Positions 33,867 through 42,473 of a stretch of DNA of 64,000 nucleotides are shown in pieces (position 1 is the first letter of the stretch; each line of letters starts with the position of its first letter). Source of the DNA: an uncultured Methanomassiliicoccales archaeon (GTDB lineage: Archaea > Thermoplasmatota > Thermoplasmata > Methanomassiliicoccales > Methanomethylophilaceae); the NCBI GenBank assembly GCA_949292635.1, contig CASEZY010000007.1:30791-94790 (forward strand), read 5' to 3'. Under the pieces are notes generated by a model, which saw only the letters and a program-made list of their open reading frames with translations, ran no database searches and had not been told where the DNA came from. The translations under genes were made by a program, and so were the position numbers.

Positions 33867-35692
33867 CACTGCACCTCCTTGACGATGGCGTCCTTGGGAC
33901 AGACGGATGCGCACATGCCGCATCCCACGCATTGGGACGGGTCGGTCTCGATGGAGCCGTCCTGCTTCTTGATCAGAGCGGGACACGCTACCGTCTTCAC
34001 GCAGGTGTAGCACTTGATACATTTGTCGGCCAGCACCTTCAGCGGTTTATCGGGAGCGATCTTCCTCTTCCTCAGGTCGATCTGACAGGGAGCCCTGGAG
34101 ATTATGACGGATACGCCGTTGTAATCCAGTGCCTTCTTCATCACCTCCGACGCTTCCTTCACGTTGAAGGGGTTCACCGTCTCCACGAACCCAACGCCGA
34201 TGCCGCGAACGATCGACTCGATGTCGGCGCCGTCGGTCTTGATGCCGCCGAAGTCCCTGCCGGTGCCCGGGTTGGGCTGCTGGCCGGTCATGGCGGTGAT
34301 CCTGTTGTCCAGGATGACCATGGTCATGTTGTGGTCGTTGAACTTCGCCGAGATCAGGGGTCCGATACCTGAGTGGAAGAAGGTGGAATCACCCAGGAAC
34401 GCGATGGCCTTCTGGTCGGTGGCCTCCGCGAATCCTCCGGCGACTCCTGCCCCTCCGCCCATGCAGAGCACGAAATCAGCGATCTTGAAGGGGGGCTGGG
34501 AACCGAGGGTGTAGCAGCCGATGTCCGACGCATAGACTACGTCCCTCTTTCCCACCGCCTTCTTCATGGCGGCGTAGCTTCCCCTGTGGGGGCATCCCAC
34601 GCAGAGGGTGGGGGGCCTGGCGGGAAGGACGATGTCAGGGGTGGCTAGGGGAGCGGGGAACTCCTCCACATCCACAAGCTTGGAAAGCTTGGTCATGGTG
34701 TCCGGGGAGAACTCCCATTCCCTGGGCAGGGTGCCGTCCCTCTTGCCGTGGACCGGCACGCTGATGCCGTACTGCCCCATGATCCTCAGGACGCCGTCCT
34801 CCAGGTACGGGTCCAATTCCTCGACGATGATGATCCTCTTCTTGCCCTTGACGAACTCGGCGATTCTCTTCTCGGGGAGCGGGTGTATGAATCCGAGCTT
34901 GAGCACCGCGGCGTTCTTCACGTATTCCTTGACGTATGTGTAGCTCACACCGGCGGTGATAATGCCGATGTCCGACGAGGGATCGCCGTCCACGAAGTTC
35001 AGCGGCGACGATTCCGAGATCTCCAGCGCCCTCTCGTTCCTCTTGATCAGCTCGATCCTGTTGAGCCTGGCGTTTGCGGGGACGCAGACGAACCTCCTGT
35101 CGTCCTTCTCGAACCTGCCCTTCTTGGGGGTGTCCTTCCTCCCGTCGAAGGAGACGATGCCCCTGGCGTGGTTCACGCGGGTGGTGGTGCGGAACAGCAC
35201 AGGCATGGACAGCTCCTCGGACACATCGAAGGCGGCCTTCACCATCTCCTTCGCCTCGGCGGGGGTGGACGGTTCCACCATGGGCATCAGCGACAGCGGC
35301 GCGTAGAAGCGGTTGTCCTGTTCGTTCTGGGAGCTGTGGGCGCTGGGGTCGTCGGCGGTCATGATGACCATGCCGCCCCTGACGCCGGAGTACGCCAGCG
35401 TCATCAGCGGATCGGCGGCGGCGTTCAATCCCACGTGCTTCATGAATGCGAACGACCTGATGCCCGAGACCGCCGCCGCGGCGGAGGTCTCCAGCGCCAC
35501 CTTCTCGTTCACCGAGAACTCGAAGTACATCCCCGCATCCTGTGAAATCTTCTCGAGGATGTTGCCAACCTCGGATGACGGCGTCCCCGGATAGGTGGAC
35601 GCGAATCTAACTCCCGCTTCGATCAGCCCGCGGGTGATCGCCTCGTTACCCAGCAGAAGCGCCTTGCCGGAATCGCACAGTATGTCTGCCAA
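33866..35692 (-). CDS. iorA: Indolepyruvate:ferredoxin oxidoreductase, alpha subunit
   Basis: A roughly 608-residue TPP-dependent subunit. The N-terminal pyrimidine-binding domain begins LLLGNEAITRGLIEAG and RFASTYPGTPSSEVGNIL. The TPP diphosphate site is in FLGDSTFFHSGIG and LDNRITAMTGQQPNPG. Two [4Fe-4S] motifs end the protein (CIKCYTCVKTVAC and CVGCGMCASVC). The start is inferred as TTG at 35692, because the reading frame upstream is antisense to tmk and not conserved. A TATA-like CTAAATAAC near 35726-35734 supports this. Confidence 0.92.
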   Translation of the reverse strand: MADILCDSGKALLLGNEAITRGLIEAGVRFASTYPGTPSSEVGNILEKISQDAGMYFEFSVNEKVALETSAAAAVSGIRSFAFMKHVGLNAAADPLMTLAYSGVRGGMVIMTADDPSAHSSQNEQDNRFYAPLSLMPMVEPSTPAEAKEMVKAAFDVSEELSMPVLFRTTTRVNHARGIVSFDGRKDTPKKGRFEKDDRRFVCVPANARLNRIELIKRNERALEISESSPLNFVDGDPSSDIGIITAGVSYTYVKEYVKNAAVLKLGFIHPLPEKRIAEFVKGKKRIIIVEELDPYLEDGVLRIMGQYGISVPVHGKRDGTLPREWEFSPDTMTKLSKLVDVEEFPAPLATPDIVLPARPPTLCVGCPHRGSYAAMKKAVGKRDVVYASDIGCYTLGSQPPFKIADFVLCMGGGAGVAGGFAEATDQKAIAFLGDSTFFHSGIGPLISAKFNDHNMTMVILDNRITAMTGQQPNPGTGRDFGGIKTDGADIESIVRGIGVGFVETVNPFNVKEASEVMKKALDYNGVSVIISRAPCQIDLRKRKIAPDKPLKVLADKCIKCYTCVKTVACPALIKKQDGSIETDPSQCVGCGMCASVCPKDAIVKEVQ

Positions 35693-35730
35693 ATGAATCG
35701 CTCCGACGGTGCTGAATGAGGTGTGGTTAT

Positions 35731-36300
35731 TTAGCGGTTCAGCAGATCGGTCACGGATTCCAGGGTATCGGACAGCTCTCCGGAGTTGTCTATGTACTCC
35801 CAGTCCATATCGATCACGGACAGCATCTTGTCCCTGACCGTGCGCAGGCCGTCGTCGGACTCGAACATCTCCCGCTCGTCCTCCCGGACGTCGATGCGGC
35901 CCATGGCGGTGCATTCGTCGGCGTCCACGTAGACGCATACGTCCGGAGAGGGGAGCACAGCGGAGAGGCCGCGGTATGCCTGCATGTAAATCCTCTCCGG
36001 TAGGTAGCAGATCGATAATGTGTAGCGAACGAAGACGATGTCGTCGTACTGTTCCCTCTGGCGGTACTTGGTCATCAGGGAATGCACCATGTCCAGGAAG
36101 TACAGCATGGTGGCCGCCGCCATGGACGGCGCCCCCTGGCCGGTGAGGCATCTGGCGGACGCCCTTCCCAATCTGGTCTCCCGGTTGGGGTGATGGACCA
36201 CCTTCACCCTCCTCCCCTTGGATTCCAGTTCGGCGGCCAGCATGCCGGCGACGGTGGTCTTGCCAACGCCGTCCATGCCGTCCACCACGTACCAGGTCAT
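35731..36300 (-). CDS. tmk: Thymidylate kinase-like P-loop kinase
   Basis: A 189-residue protein with the Walker A motif GMDGVGKTT at residues 8-16 and a YFLDMVH/RYTLSICYLPERIY region typical of dTMP kinases. It would phosphorylate dTMP to dTDP. The lid and DRY-type motif is altered (VRYTLS), so a divergent thymidylate or nucleoside monophosphate kinase is possible. The start at 36300 (MTWYVVDGMDG) is set by the P-loop strand. It lies directly upstream of iorA and is divergent from tRNA-Leu. Confidence 0.8.
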   Translation of the reverse strand: MTWYVVDGMDGVGKTTVAGMLAAELESKGRRVKVVHHPNRETRLGRASARCLTGQGAPSMAAATMLYFLDMVHSLMTKYRQREQYDDIVFVRYTLSICYLPERIYMQAYRGLSAVLPSPDVCVYVDADECTAMGRIDVREDEREMFESDDGLRTVRDKMLSVIDMDWEYIDNSGELSDTLESVTDLLNR

Positions 36301-36381
36301 GGCCCACCCTATACGGAGGTGCATATAAAACCGACGGCGGACGCAAGCGATATAACGGTAGCACACTTGTGGGTGGAGCAG

Positions 36382-36464
36382 GCGGGGGTAGCCAAGCCGG
36401 CCAACGGCGCAGGACTTAGGATCCTGTCTTTAGTAGTCCCCGGGTTCGAATCCCGGCTCCCGCA
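36382..36464 (+). tRNA. tRNA-Leu (anticodon UAG)
   Basis: Acceptor stem GCGGGGG pairs with CTCCCGC, followed by discriminator A. The anticodon stem CAGGA/TCCTG encloses CTTAGGA, giving anticodon UAG. The T arm is CCGGGTTCGAATCCCGG, and the long variable arm is typical of class II tRNA. The 3' CCA is not encoded. A TATA-like GATATAAC at about 36348-36355 lies about 30 nt upstream. Confidence 0.96.
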
Positions 36465-36568
36465 CTTTTCACCAACAACGGTTGACGAGCCCGTATCCTG
36501 TCATCCCGGTACATCGCACGGGGGGGTGCGGAATCCCTACAAGCGAACTGTTTAATAAAGGGGTTAAG

Positions 36569-37072
36569 ATGGGTTGTTTTGGTGATAAGATGCTCGGGTT
36601 CCTAAGGAAGAAGCAGTCGGGAAAGGAGGTCTTCGACATTGTCAAGGGATATTACGACCACAACGGCTTCAAATACAGGTCCGACGACGAGAACCTCATC
36701 CTGGCCTCGTCCTTCGGAGGCGACGACCTGCCCATCGGCATAATCGTCCACGTGAACTCGGACGCAAGCACCCTGCAGTTCAGTGCCAGGTTGATGTTCG
36801 AGGTCCCCGAACACGCCAAGCAGATGATGCTCGAGGAGCTCAACGCTCTTAACAATCAGATCTCCATCGGCTGCTTCTACCTGGAGGACGTGAACCCGGT
36901 GTACAAGGTGGTCCATTTCTACGAGGGTAGCAAGGTCACCGAGGACACGGTGGAGATGCTCCAGCAGATCACGCTGAAGATCACCGATATGCACGACGGC
37001 ATGCTGAAGGACAAGCTGCCCGAGGAGTGGAAGGTGGCGGACAACCCCGACAACGACCACATGTATGGGTGA
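36569..37072 (+). CDS. YbjN-like domain protein
   Basis: A protein of about 167 residues with the YbjN fold pattern related to type III secretion chaperones: IVKGYYDHNGFKYRSDDENL, then a beta-strand pair, LQFSARLMFEVPEHAKQ and LEELNALNNQISIGCFYLED. Family members are thought to bind proteins; no enzymatic residue is visible. Two starts are plausible: ATG 36569 (MGCFGDKM), or ATG 36590 with GGTGAT just upstream. It is followed 5 nt later by the flavodoxin-fold gene, suggesting an operon through 38399. Confidence 0.75.
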   Translation: MGCFGDKMLGFLRKKQSGKEVFDIVKGYYDHNGFKYRSDDENLILASSFGGDDLPIGIIVHVNSDASTLQFSARLMFEVPEHAKQMMLEELNALNNQISIGCFYLEDVNPVYKVVHFYEGSKVTEDTVEMLQQITLKITDMHDGMLKDKLPEEWKVADNPDNDHMYG

Positions 37073-37077
37073 TAGCG

Positions 37078-37632
37078 ATGAAAGCAGTGATCTTCAACGG
37101 TTCCCCCCGCCGCAGCGGGAACACCTCCGAACTCACCTCCTGCCTCAGGGCGGAGCTGTGGTCCAGGGGACACTCGGTGGAGGAGTACATGCTGGACGGC
37201 ATCGACTTCTGCGGCTGCAGGAACTGCGGCCTCTGCCAGAAGGGCCCGGTGGAGTACTGCTCCATCGAGGACGGCATGACGCCGCTGTACGACGTGTTCG
37301 TCGATGCCGACCTGATAATAATCGCATCCCCCATCTATATGTGGGGCATCACCGGTCCCACCAAGGCGTTCATGGACCGTCTTCACGCCCTGAACAGGGA
37401 GTGCGACCCGGAGTTCAACAAGATCCGCGGGAAGAAGATGGCCCTCGCCACCACGATGGGCGATGAGGAGATGGTGGCGGCAAGCGCAAGCAACGCCTTC
37501 CAGTTCTTCTGCGAGTACTTCGGTGCCTCCTACCGCGGTACGTTCGCTGTACCCTTCGCCACCAAGGATGCGGTGCATTCCGATCTGAACATGGTCAGGC
37601 TCAACGCCTTCGTGGACAGGCTGGAGGAATGA
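37078..37632 (+). CDS. Flavodoxin-fold NADPH-dependent FMN reductase / iron-sulfur flavoprotein family
   Basis: A 184-residue protein. The FMN phosphate loop is NGSPRRSGNTSEL at residues 6-18. A four-cysteine group CGCRNCGLC is at about 44-52, as in archaeal iron-sulfur flavoproteins. The flavin ring contact segment is ASPIYMWGITGPTKAFMDR. It probably carries electrons in redox or oxygen-defence reactions. It begins 5 nt after the YbjN-like gene and overlaps the next gene by ATGA. Confidence 0.88.
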   Translation: MKAVIFNGSPRRSGNTSELTSCLRAELWSRGHSVEEYMLDGIDFCGCRNCGLCQKGPVEYCSIEDGMTPLYDVFVDADLIIIASPIYMWGITGPTKAFMDRLHALNRECDPEFNKIRGKKMALATTMGDEEMVAASASNAFQFFCEYFGASYRGTFAVPFATKDAVHSDLNMVRLNAFVDRLEE

Positions 37633-38399
37633 CCCTCTCCCGACAGGTCTGCGAGATTGCCCGCAGGGCGGGTGCCATGATGCGGGACGGGTTCTCCAAG
37701 GTCTCCGACAAGGGGAGCAAGGACAACCACGTCACCGACGCGGATGTGGCGGTGCAGGAGTTCCTGAGGTCCTCGCTATCCGAGATCCTCCCGGAGGCCA
37801 AGTTCGTGGGTGAGGAGGGTGACTTCTCCGAGGCCAAGGACGGTCTCAGGTGGATCGTGGATCCCATCGACGGCACGACCAATTTCATCCGCCACCTGCC
37901 GCTGAGCGTGACATCCATCGCCCTGGCGGAATCGGAGCTGTTGCTGGGTGTGGTGTACAATCCCTTCACCGATGAGATGTACTGTGCGGAGAAGGGCAGG
38001 GGGGCCACGCTGAACGGGGTGCCGATACACGTGTCCTCCCGTTCACTGGCGTCGTCCATCTACTGCACCTCTTGGGGCGCCTACGACAAGAGAGGCTCCG
38101 CTCCCGCCTTCCGCATATCCCAGAGGATGTACGCCGAATGCGAGGACATCAGACGTCTCGGTTCCGCCGCCTACGAACTGTGCAAACTTGCCGAGGGCAG
38201 GGTGGACATCTTCTTCGAGCCCATCCTATACCCTTGGGATCACGCCGCCGCTTCGGTGATAGTAACGGAAGCGGGAGGCACCGTGATCGGAGCTGACGGT
38301 CCGGCATCCCTGGACGGTGTGGGAAAGGTGATGGCGGCCAACACCCCGGACAATCTGGCACATATCCGCAGGTTGGTCGTCGAAGAATATCAGTCGTGA
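37629..38399 (+). CDS. Inositol monophosphatase / fructose-1,6-bisphosphatase family enzyme
   Basis: A 256-residue Mg-dependent phosphatase with complete metal motifs: GEEG near residue 61, DPIDGTTNF near 77, and WDHAAA near 203. Archaeal members act as inositol-1-phosphatase and FBPase, and can be NAD kinase partners; the substrate cannot be fixed here. It is coupled to the upstream flavoprotein by a 4-nt overlap. Its 3' end overlaps the convergent His-rich gene by 10 nt. Confidence 0.9.
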   Translation: MTLSRQVCEIARRAGAMMRDGFSKVSDKGSKDNHVTDADVAVQEFLRSSLSEILPEAKFVGEEGDFSEAKDGLRWIVDPIDGTTNFIRHLPLSVTSIALAESELLLGVVYNPFTDEMYCAEKGRGATLNGVPIHVSSRSLASSIYCTSWGAYDKRGSAPAFRISQRMYAECEDIRRLGSAAYELCKLAEGRVDIFFEPILYPWDHAAASVIVTEAGGTVIGADGPASLDGVGKVMAANTPDNLAHIRRLVVEEYQS

Positions 38400-38935
38400 T
38401 GGTGGTGGCCGCAACCGCAGTCATCATCATGGTGATGGTGACCGCATGAGCACTCATCGTCGTGGTGGTGATGCTCGTGATGGTGACCGCAGGAGCATTT
38501 CTCACCGTGTTCGTGGTGATGCCCGCAGGAGCATTCGCCGTCATGGTGGTGATGATGGCGGCTGTGACCCTCGATGTGCATGTCCACACCGGAATCCTCC
38601 AGGGCGTGCATGGCGATATGTGCCAGCTCGTCCCCGTCCACGTCGAGCACCGCTGCCATGAACGAGAATTCCGCGTTCCTGCACGGCCTCAGACGACCGT
38701 GGTACATCACACCCTCCTTCAGGTCGGTGAGGCTCATGGTGACCGAACCGTCGTCGGAGACCACGGCCATCTTGATGTGACCCATCAACGCGCCGGCCTC
38801 CTTCTCCACCCATCTGCCAACGTCCATCAGGGCATCGGCGAGCCTGGCCTCCGCATCGGCGTTGAAGCCGTGCATCTCACCGTTGAAACCGACCGCCTGG
38901 CCGCCTGCCATCTCCGCCGAATCGAACTCATCCAT
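38390..38935 (-). CDS. Histidine- and cysteine-rich putative metal-binding protein
   Basis: A 181-residue protein. Residues 1-118 form a soluble domain not recognised here. Residues 120-181 are a metal-binding tail with four CxCGHHH units (ECSCGHHH, KCSCGHHH, ECSCGHHHH, DCGCGHHHH) and further His runs. Such tails store or deliver Ni, Zn or Co. The start overlaps the stop of the upstream CxCC GTPase by 8 nt, so the two are made together. The ATG at 38935 is the only plausible start. Confidence 0.82.
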   Translation of the reverse strand: MDEFDSAEMAGGQAVGFNGEMHGFNADAEARLADALMDVGRWVEKEAGALMGHIKMAVVSDDGSVTMSLTDLKEGVMYHGRLRPCRNAEFSFMAAVLDVDGDELAHIAMHALEDSGVDMHIEGHSRHHHHHDGECSCGHHHEHGEKCSCGHHHEHHHHDDECSCGHHHHDDDCGCGHHHHD

Positions 38936-39521
38936 TGCGAATCGCCTCCAGCGCCTCCTCCATGCCCTGGCCGGTCTTCGCGGAAACGCACATGACGTCT
39001 GTCCTGCCGATGTTCTCGGAGATCCAGTTCCGCACGAAGTCCTGCTGCTCCTGGGTGGCCACGTCGATCTTGTTCATCAGTATCAGGTCGGAGCCTCTGA
39101 TCTGCTCGGTGATGAAGGTGGGCTTCTTATCGGCGAAGATGCCGAAGCGGTGGGCGTCGACGATGCCGATGACGTCCATCTTCTTGTCAAGGTCCTTCAC
39201 GCCGTCGATGGCCTCCTCCACCTTGGAAGGGATGGCGAGACCGGTGGGCTCGATGATGATCACATCGGGTTGCAGATCGTTGTTGATGTTGACGATGGCC
39301 TCCTGCAGGGTGGTGGTGAGGGAGCAGCAGATGCAACCGTCGGGGAGCTCGGTGGTGTTGTAGCCGTCCCCTCTTATGGTGGCACCGTCCACACCGATGT
39401 CCCCGGCCTCGTTGACCAGGATGGATACCTTCTTCCCGTCGGCCACGTAGGATGCGGCCAGTCTCATCAGTATGGTGGTCTTCCCGCTTCCCAGGAAACC
39501 GCCCAGCACGTGAATGCGCAT
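38928..39521 (-). CDS. G3E-family GTPase (CobW/HypB-like), N-terminal domain only
   Basis: A 197-residue P-loop GTPase. Walker A GGFLGSGKTT is at residues 7-16, the metal-binding CICC at 63-66, EPTGLA at about 91-96, and the NKID base-specificity motif at 150-153. CxCC marks the CobW/COG0523 metal-chaperone branch, but the C-terminal CobW domain is absent. It probably delivers a metal to an enzyme using GTP. The partner gene immediately downstream encodes a His/Cys-rich metal-binding tail. The ATG at 39521 fits the family start MRIHVLGG. Confidence 0.9.
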   Translation of the reverse strand: MRIHVLGGFLGSGKTTILMRLAASYVADGKKVSILVNEAGDIGVDGATIRGDGYNTTELPDGCICCSLTTTLQEAIVNINNDLQPDVIIIEPTGLAIPSKVEEAIDGVKDLDKKMDVIGIVDAHRFGIFADKKPTFITEQIRGSDLILMNKIDVATQEQQDFVRNWISENIGRTDVMCVSAKTGQGMEEALEAIRNG

Positions 39522-39556
39522 GTTGCGTTAAACGCCGATGATATAGAAAAAGGATT

Positions 39557-39586
39557 GCGGGCTCCCCCCGTAGGGGGAGGCCCCGC
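39557..39586 (-). terminator. Terminator hairpin after the ABC importer operon
   Basis: On the minus strand GCGGGGCCTCCCCC-TA-CGGGGGGAGCCCGC forms a long stem (one bulge or mismatch) directly after the ATPase stop, followed by AATCCTTTTTCTAT. Confidence 0.7.
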
Positions 39587-40354
39587 TCAGTTGTTGTTAA
39601 GGGTGTTCTCCTTCTCCAGCTCGGTGAGGATCCTCTTCCTCAGGGCGGTGAACTCGGGGGACGCACGGTCCCTGGGCCTGGGCCAGGGGATCTCGATGAT
39701 CTCCTTGATCTCCGCCGGGCGCTTGGTGAGGATGACGATCCTGTCGGCAAGATACACGGCCTCATCCACCGAGTGGGTGATGAAGACGATGGTCTGGTCC
39801 GTCTGCTCCAGGAGCTTCACCAGCTCACGCTGCATGATGTTCCTGGTCTGTGCGTCCAGGGCGCCGAAGGGCTCGTCCATCAGGATGATGTCCGGGTTGG
39901 TGATCAGAGCGCGGGCGATGCTCACCCTCTGCTTCATACCGCCGGACAGCTCGTGGACGCGGTGGTCGGCGAAGGCGGACAGCCCCATCATCTCCAGGTA
40001 CTTGTCGCTCTGCGCCTTCCTGTCCTCCTTGGGGACCTTGGCGATCTCCAGACCGAACTCGATGTTCTTCCTGACGGTGCGCCAGGGGAACAGGGCGAAG
40101 TCCTGGAACACCATGCCTCTGTCCGGGCCGGGCTCGGTGAAGAGCTTGTCCCCGGAGGAGATGGTGCCGGTGGTGGTCTCCTCCAATCCGGCGATGCACC
40201 TGAGCAGAGTGGTCTTCCCGCAACCGGAAGGTCCCACGATGGCGATGAGCTCGCCCTCCCTGATCTCCAGGTTGAAGTCCTTGATGGCGACGGTCTCGCT
40301 GTCATCCGACTTGAAGACCTTGGACAGTCCTTTGATGCTTATCTCTTCGCTCAT
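39587..40354 (-). CDS. ABC transporter ATP-binding protein (nitrate/sulfonate/taurine type)
   Basis: A 255-residue ATPase. Walker A GPSGCGKTTLL is at about residues 38-48. The signature is LSGGMKQRVSIARAL, Walker B IILMDEPFGALD, and the H-loop FITHSVDEA. It energises import with the permease at 40351 and the binding protein at 41180. It overlaps the permease stop by 4 nt. The clade handles anions such as sulfonates, nitrate, bicarbonate, or thiamine precursors; the substrate is not resolved. Confidence 0.92.
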   Translation of the reverse strand: MSEEISIKGLSKVFKSDDSETVAIKDFNLEIREGELIAIVGPSGCGKTTLLRCIAGLEETTTGTISSGDKLFTEPGPDRGMVFQDFALFPWRTVRKNIEFGLEIAKVPKEDRKAQSDKYLEMMGLSAFADHRVHELSGGMKQRVSIARALITNPDIILMDEPFGALDAQTRNIMQRELVKLLEQTDQTIVFITHSVDEAVYLADRIVILTKRPAEIKEIIEIPWPRPRDRASPEFTALRKRILTELEKENTLNNN

Positions 40355-41175
40355 TCCATCCCCATCCCTTTGACGATGATCTTATACACAAAGTCGAACA
40401 GGCTGGTGGTGATGATACCCAGCGCTGCGATGACGATGATTCCGGCGTACACGTTAGGCCACTGGAACAGGCTTGCCTGCAGACCCACGAAGTAACCGAT
40501 TCCTCCTCCGGACGCGGCGTACAGCTCGGAAGCGACGATACACATCCATCCGATACCGGAACCGATCCTCAGTCCGTTCATCACATACGGTACCGCGCAG
40601 GGTGCCATGACCTTGTAGAACACCTGGTACTTGCTTGCACCGAGGGTCCTGGAAGCATCGATCAGGTTGTTGTCGATCTTCTGGACACCGAAGATGGTGT
40701 TGGTCAGCAGCGGGAAGAAGATACCCACGAACACGACGAGCACGGGTCCCCAGGTGTATCCCACGACGAACAGGAAGATGGGTGCCCACGCGATGGGCGC
40801 GATGGGTCTGAGGATCTCGACCATGGGGTTGACGAACTCCCTGAGGGTCTTGGAGTATCCCAGCAGCAGACCCACGGGAACGGCAACGATGAGCGCGAGT
40901 GCCAGACCCTCAAGGAATCTGACAAGGCTGATGCTCATGTGGTGCCACATCGTATACCCGGTGACCAGATCTCCCTGAGTGAACAGATCGACCAGCGCCT
41001 CGAAGGTACGCTGAGGCGAGGGTACCGCGGCAGTGTGTGCCAACAGCGAGATGTCCCACCAGATCAGGACGAATATCACCAGCGACAGTATGAAGATGAT
41101 GGTGGAGCGGATCCTCCTGTGCCGCTTGTTGTTCTTGTCGTAGGTGAGCTTGGCTTTGATGTCTGTTGTCTCCAT
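40351..41175 (-). CDS. ABC transporter permease (SsuC/TauC-like)
   Basis: A 274-residue inner membrane protein with about six helices. The EAA-type coupling loop reads DASRTLGASKYQVFYKVMAP, then CAVPYVMNGLRIG. The first helix IIFILSLVIFVLIWWDISLL follows a basic N-terminus. It pairs with the ATPase (4-nt overlap) and lies 4 nt after the binding protein, completing an importer operon. Confidence 0.92.
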   Translation of the reverse strand: METTDIKAKLTYDKNNKRHRRIRSTIIFILSLVIFVLIWWDISLLAHTAAVPSPQRTFEALVDLFTQGDLVTGYTMWHHMSISLVRFLEGLALALIVAVPVGLLLGYSKTLREFVNPMVEILRPIAPIAWAPIFLFVVGYTWGPVLVVFVGIFFPLLTNTIFGVQKIDNNLIDASRTLGASKYQVFYKVMAPCAVPYVMNGLRIGSGIGWMCIVASELYAASGGGIGYFVGLQASLFQWPNVYAGIIVIAALGIITTSLFDFVYKIIVKGMGME

Positions 41176-41179
41176 GTTA

Positions 41180-42322
41180 TCAGCTCGCTGCCATGTTCAC
41201 GGTGTTCAGGACGATCGGAGGCGCTCCTGCGAATCCGATGTCAGCCTCTCCGGTGAGGACTGCGGTCATGATCTGTCCGCCGGCACTGTATGGTCCGACG
41301 CGCTCTATGTTGATGCCGTAATCGGCGAAGAATCCCTTCTCGATTCCCACGATCAGTGCGAACTGGTGGATGTCCGCTGCCAGATATGCGACCTTGACGG
41401 TGGCCGTGTCATAGCTGCCGGCATGGATCTGCTTGGCGGTGTTTAGGACATTGAAATCGATGTGGTTCTGGGCGAACTGTTCGGGGGTCTGTCCGATCCT
41501 GTCCATGGCATCCTGTGTGATGTTTCCGGCTGCGATGTATGAGTCGATGAGACCCGCGAACTCGTCCGCGAAGTTGGTGAGATCGTAGGTGTACGTAACA
41601 TTGGACATGGCCTGTCTGACCACGGCATCGTTGTATCCGGTGAAGGAGACGGCCATGCGGATGATCTCCTCGTAGGATTCGCTGCCGGTGCCTGCGGTCT
41701 TGGCGCTGTTGATGTAGTCGACAGCCTCCATGTATCCTGCCAGGAACCTTATGACGATCTCCTGGTTGTCCTCCAGATAGGAGCTGTTGGCCGCCACCAT
41801 ACAGCAAGCATGTCCCTCGTATCCGCTGATCTGCTGGGTGGTGCAAAGACCGACGGCAGACGTCGTGCTGACGGTCTGTGTGTACACGGCCTCCCATGCG
41901 ATGCCTCCGTCGATCGTGCCGGCCGAAAATTCGGCGGGCATGTTGGTGATCGTGCTCTCTTTGAGATACACAGTACCATCGGGGCACGGAGTGGCTGCAT
42001 CATAGGGTCTGGTCTGCAGACCCATGTTGTTCACAATCTGTGTTATGTACAGATGCTGTATGGAAGTGGCTCCGGGGGTGGCGATGGTCTTGCCCTCCCA
42101 GTATTCGGCGTGGAAGACGGCCTTACCGTTCTCGATGGTGACCATGTTCGGGTCATCACCGAATATCCCGGACCCTTCCGTGTTGGCTCTGGCGAGTACG
42201 ATCGCGGTGTCATCCTGACTCTCATTGTGGTTGGAGAGAAGCACTCCCGCACCCGCCAGGACGATGATGATCGCCGCCACCGCTGCCCAGAGCTTGACGT
42301 TCCAGTTCAGTAGCTTAATCAT
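41180..42322 (-). CDS. ABC transporter substrate-binding protein with permuted domain order
   Basis: A 380-residue protein with an N-terminal anchor (WAAVAAIIIVLAGAGVLL, residues 12-29). Residues 37-308 hold what is normally the middle and end of an SsuA/NMT1-like binding protein (AIVLARANTEGSG, KTIATPGATSIQHLY). Residues 309-380 hold the segment normally at the mature N-terminus (VKVAYLAADIHQFALIVGIE through GEADIGFAGAPPIVLNTVN). The order is therefore that of a circular permutant. ATG 42322 is preferred; a TTG further upstream is not. It is the first gene of the importer operon. Confidence 0.85.
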   Translation of the reverse strand: MIKLLNWNVKLWAAVAAIIIVLAGAGVLLSNHNESQDDTAIVLARANTEGSGIFGDDPNMVTIENGKAVFHAEYWEGKTIATPGATSIQHLYITQIVNNMGLQTRPYDAATPCPDGTVYLKESTITNMPAEFSAGTIDGGIAWEAVYTQTVSTTSAVGLCTTQQISGYEGHACCMVAANSSYLEDNQEIVIRFLAGYMEAVDYINSAKTAGTGSESYEEIIRMAVSFTGYNDAVVRQAMSNVTYTYDLTNFADEFAGLIDSYIAAGNITQDAMDRIGQTPEQFAQNHIDFNVLNTAKQIHAGSYDTATVKVAYLAADIHQFALIVGIEKGFFADYGINIERVGPYSAGGQIMTAVLTGEADIGFAGAPPIVLNTVNMAAS

Positions 42323-42366
42323 GTGCGCACAGCCCATTGGTTTTAAATTGGGATGTGGGCGGACGT

Positions 42367-42393
42367 AATATAACCCTTTTGAACAATAATTGT
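42367..42393 (-). promoter_or_regulatory. Promoter of the ABC importer operon with a palindrome
   Basis: A minus-strand TATA-like GGGTTATATTACG lies at about 42366-42378. Immediately upstream is the palindrome ACAAT-A-ATTGT at 42383-42393, well placed as a regulator site. Confidence 0.45.
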
Positions 42394-42433
42394 ACAACAA
42401 GGATAATTCAAACGGTGTTAAATACAAGAGTGG

Positions 42434-42463
42434 AACCCCGCCGGGAATGCCCCGACGGGGGTT
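42434..42463 (-). terminator. Terminator hairpin after the SpeD-like gene
   Basis: AACCCC-GCCGGG pairs with CCCGAC-GGGGGTT (one mismatch, one bulge) around AATGC, starting 10 nt past the stop at 42474. Confidence 0.55.
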
Positions 42464-42473
42464 GAGTTTGAAT

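Noticed and set aside
35693..36364. N-terminal extension of the iorA frame
   Set aside because: It runs antisense-like through tmk in another frame, is arginine- and histidine-rich, and has no conservation signal. The iorA domain begins at 35692.
38390..38600. Simple-sequence repeat of GGTGATG-type units read as a DNA repeat
   Set aside because: It is the coding sequence of the His-rich tail and is explained by the codons for His and Asp.
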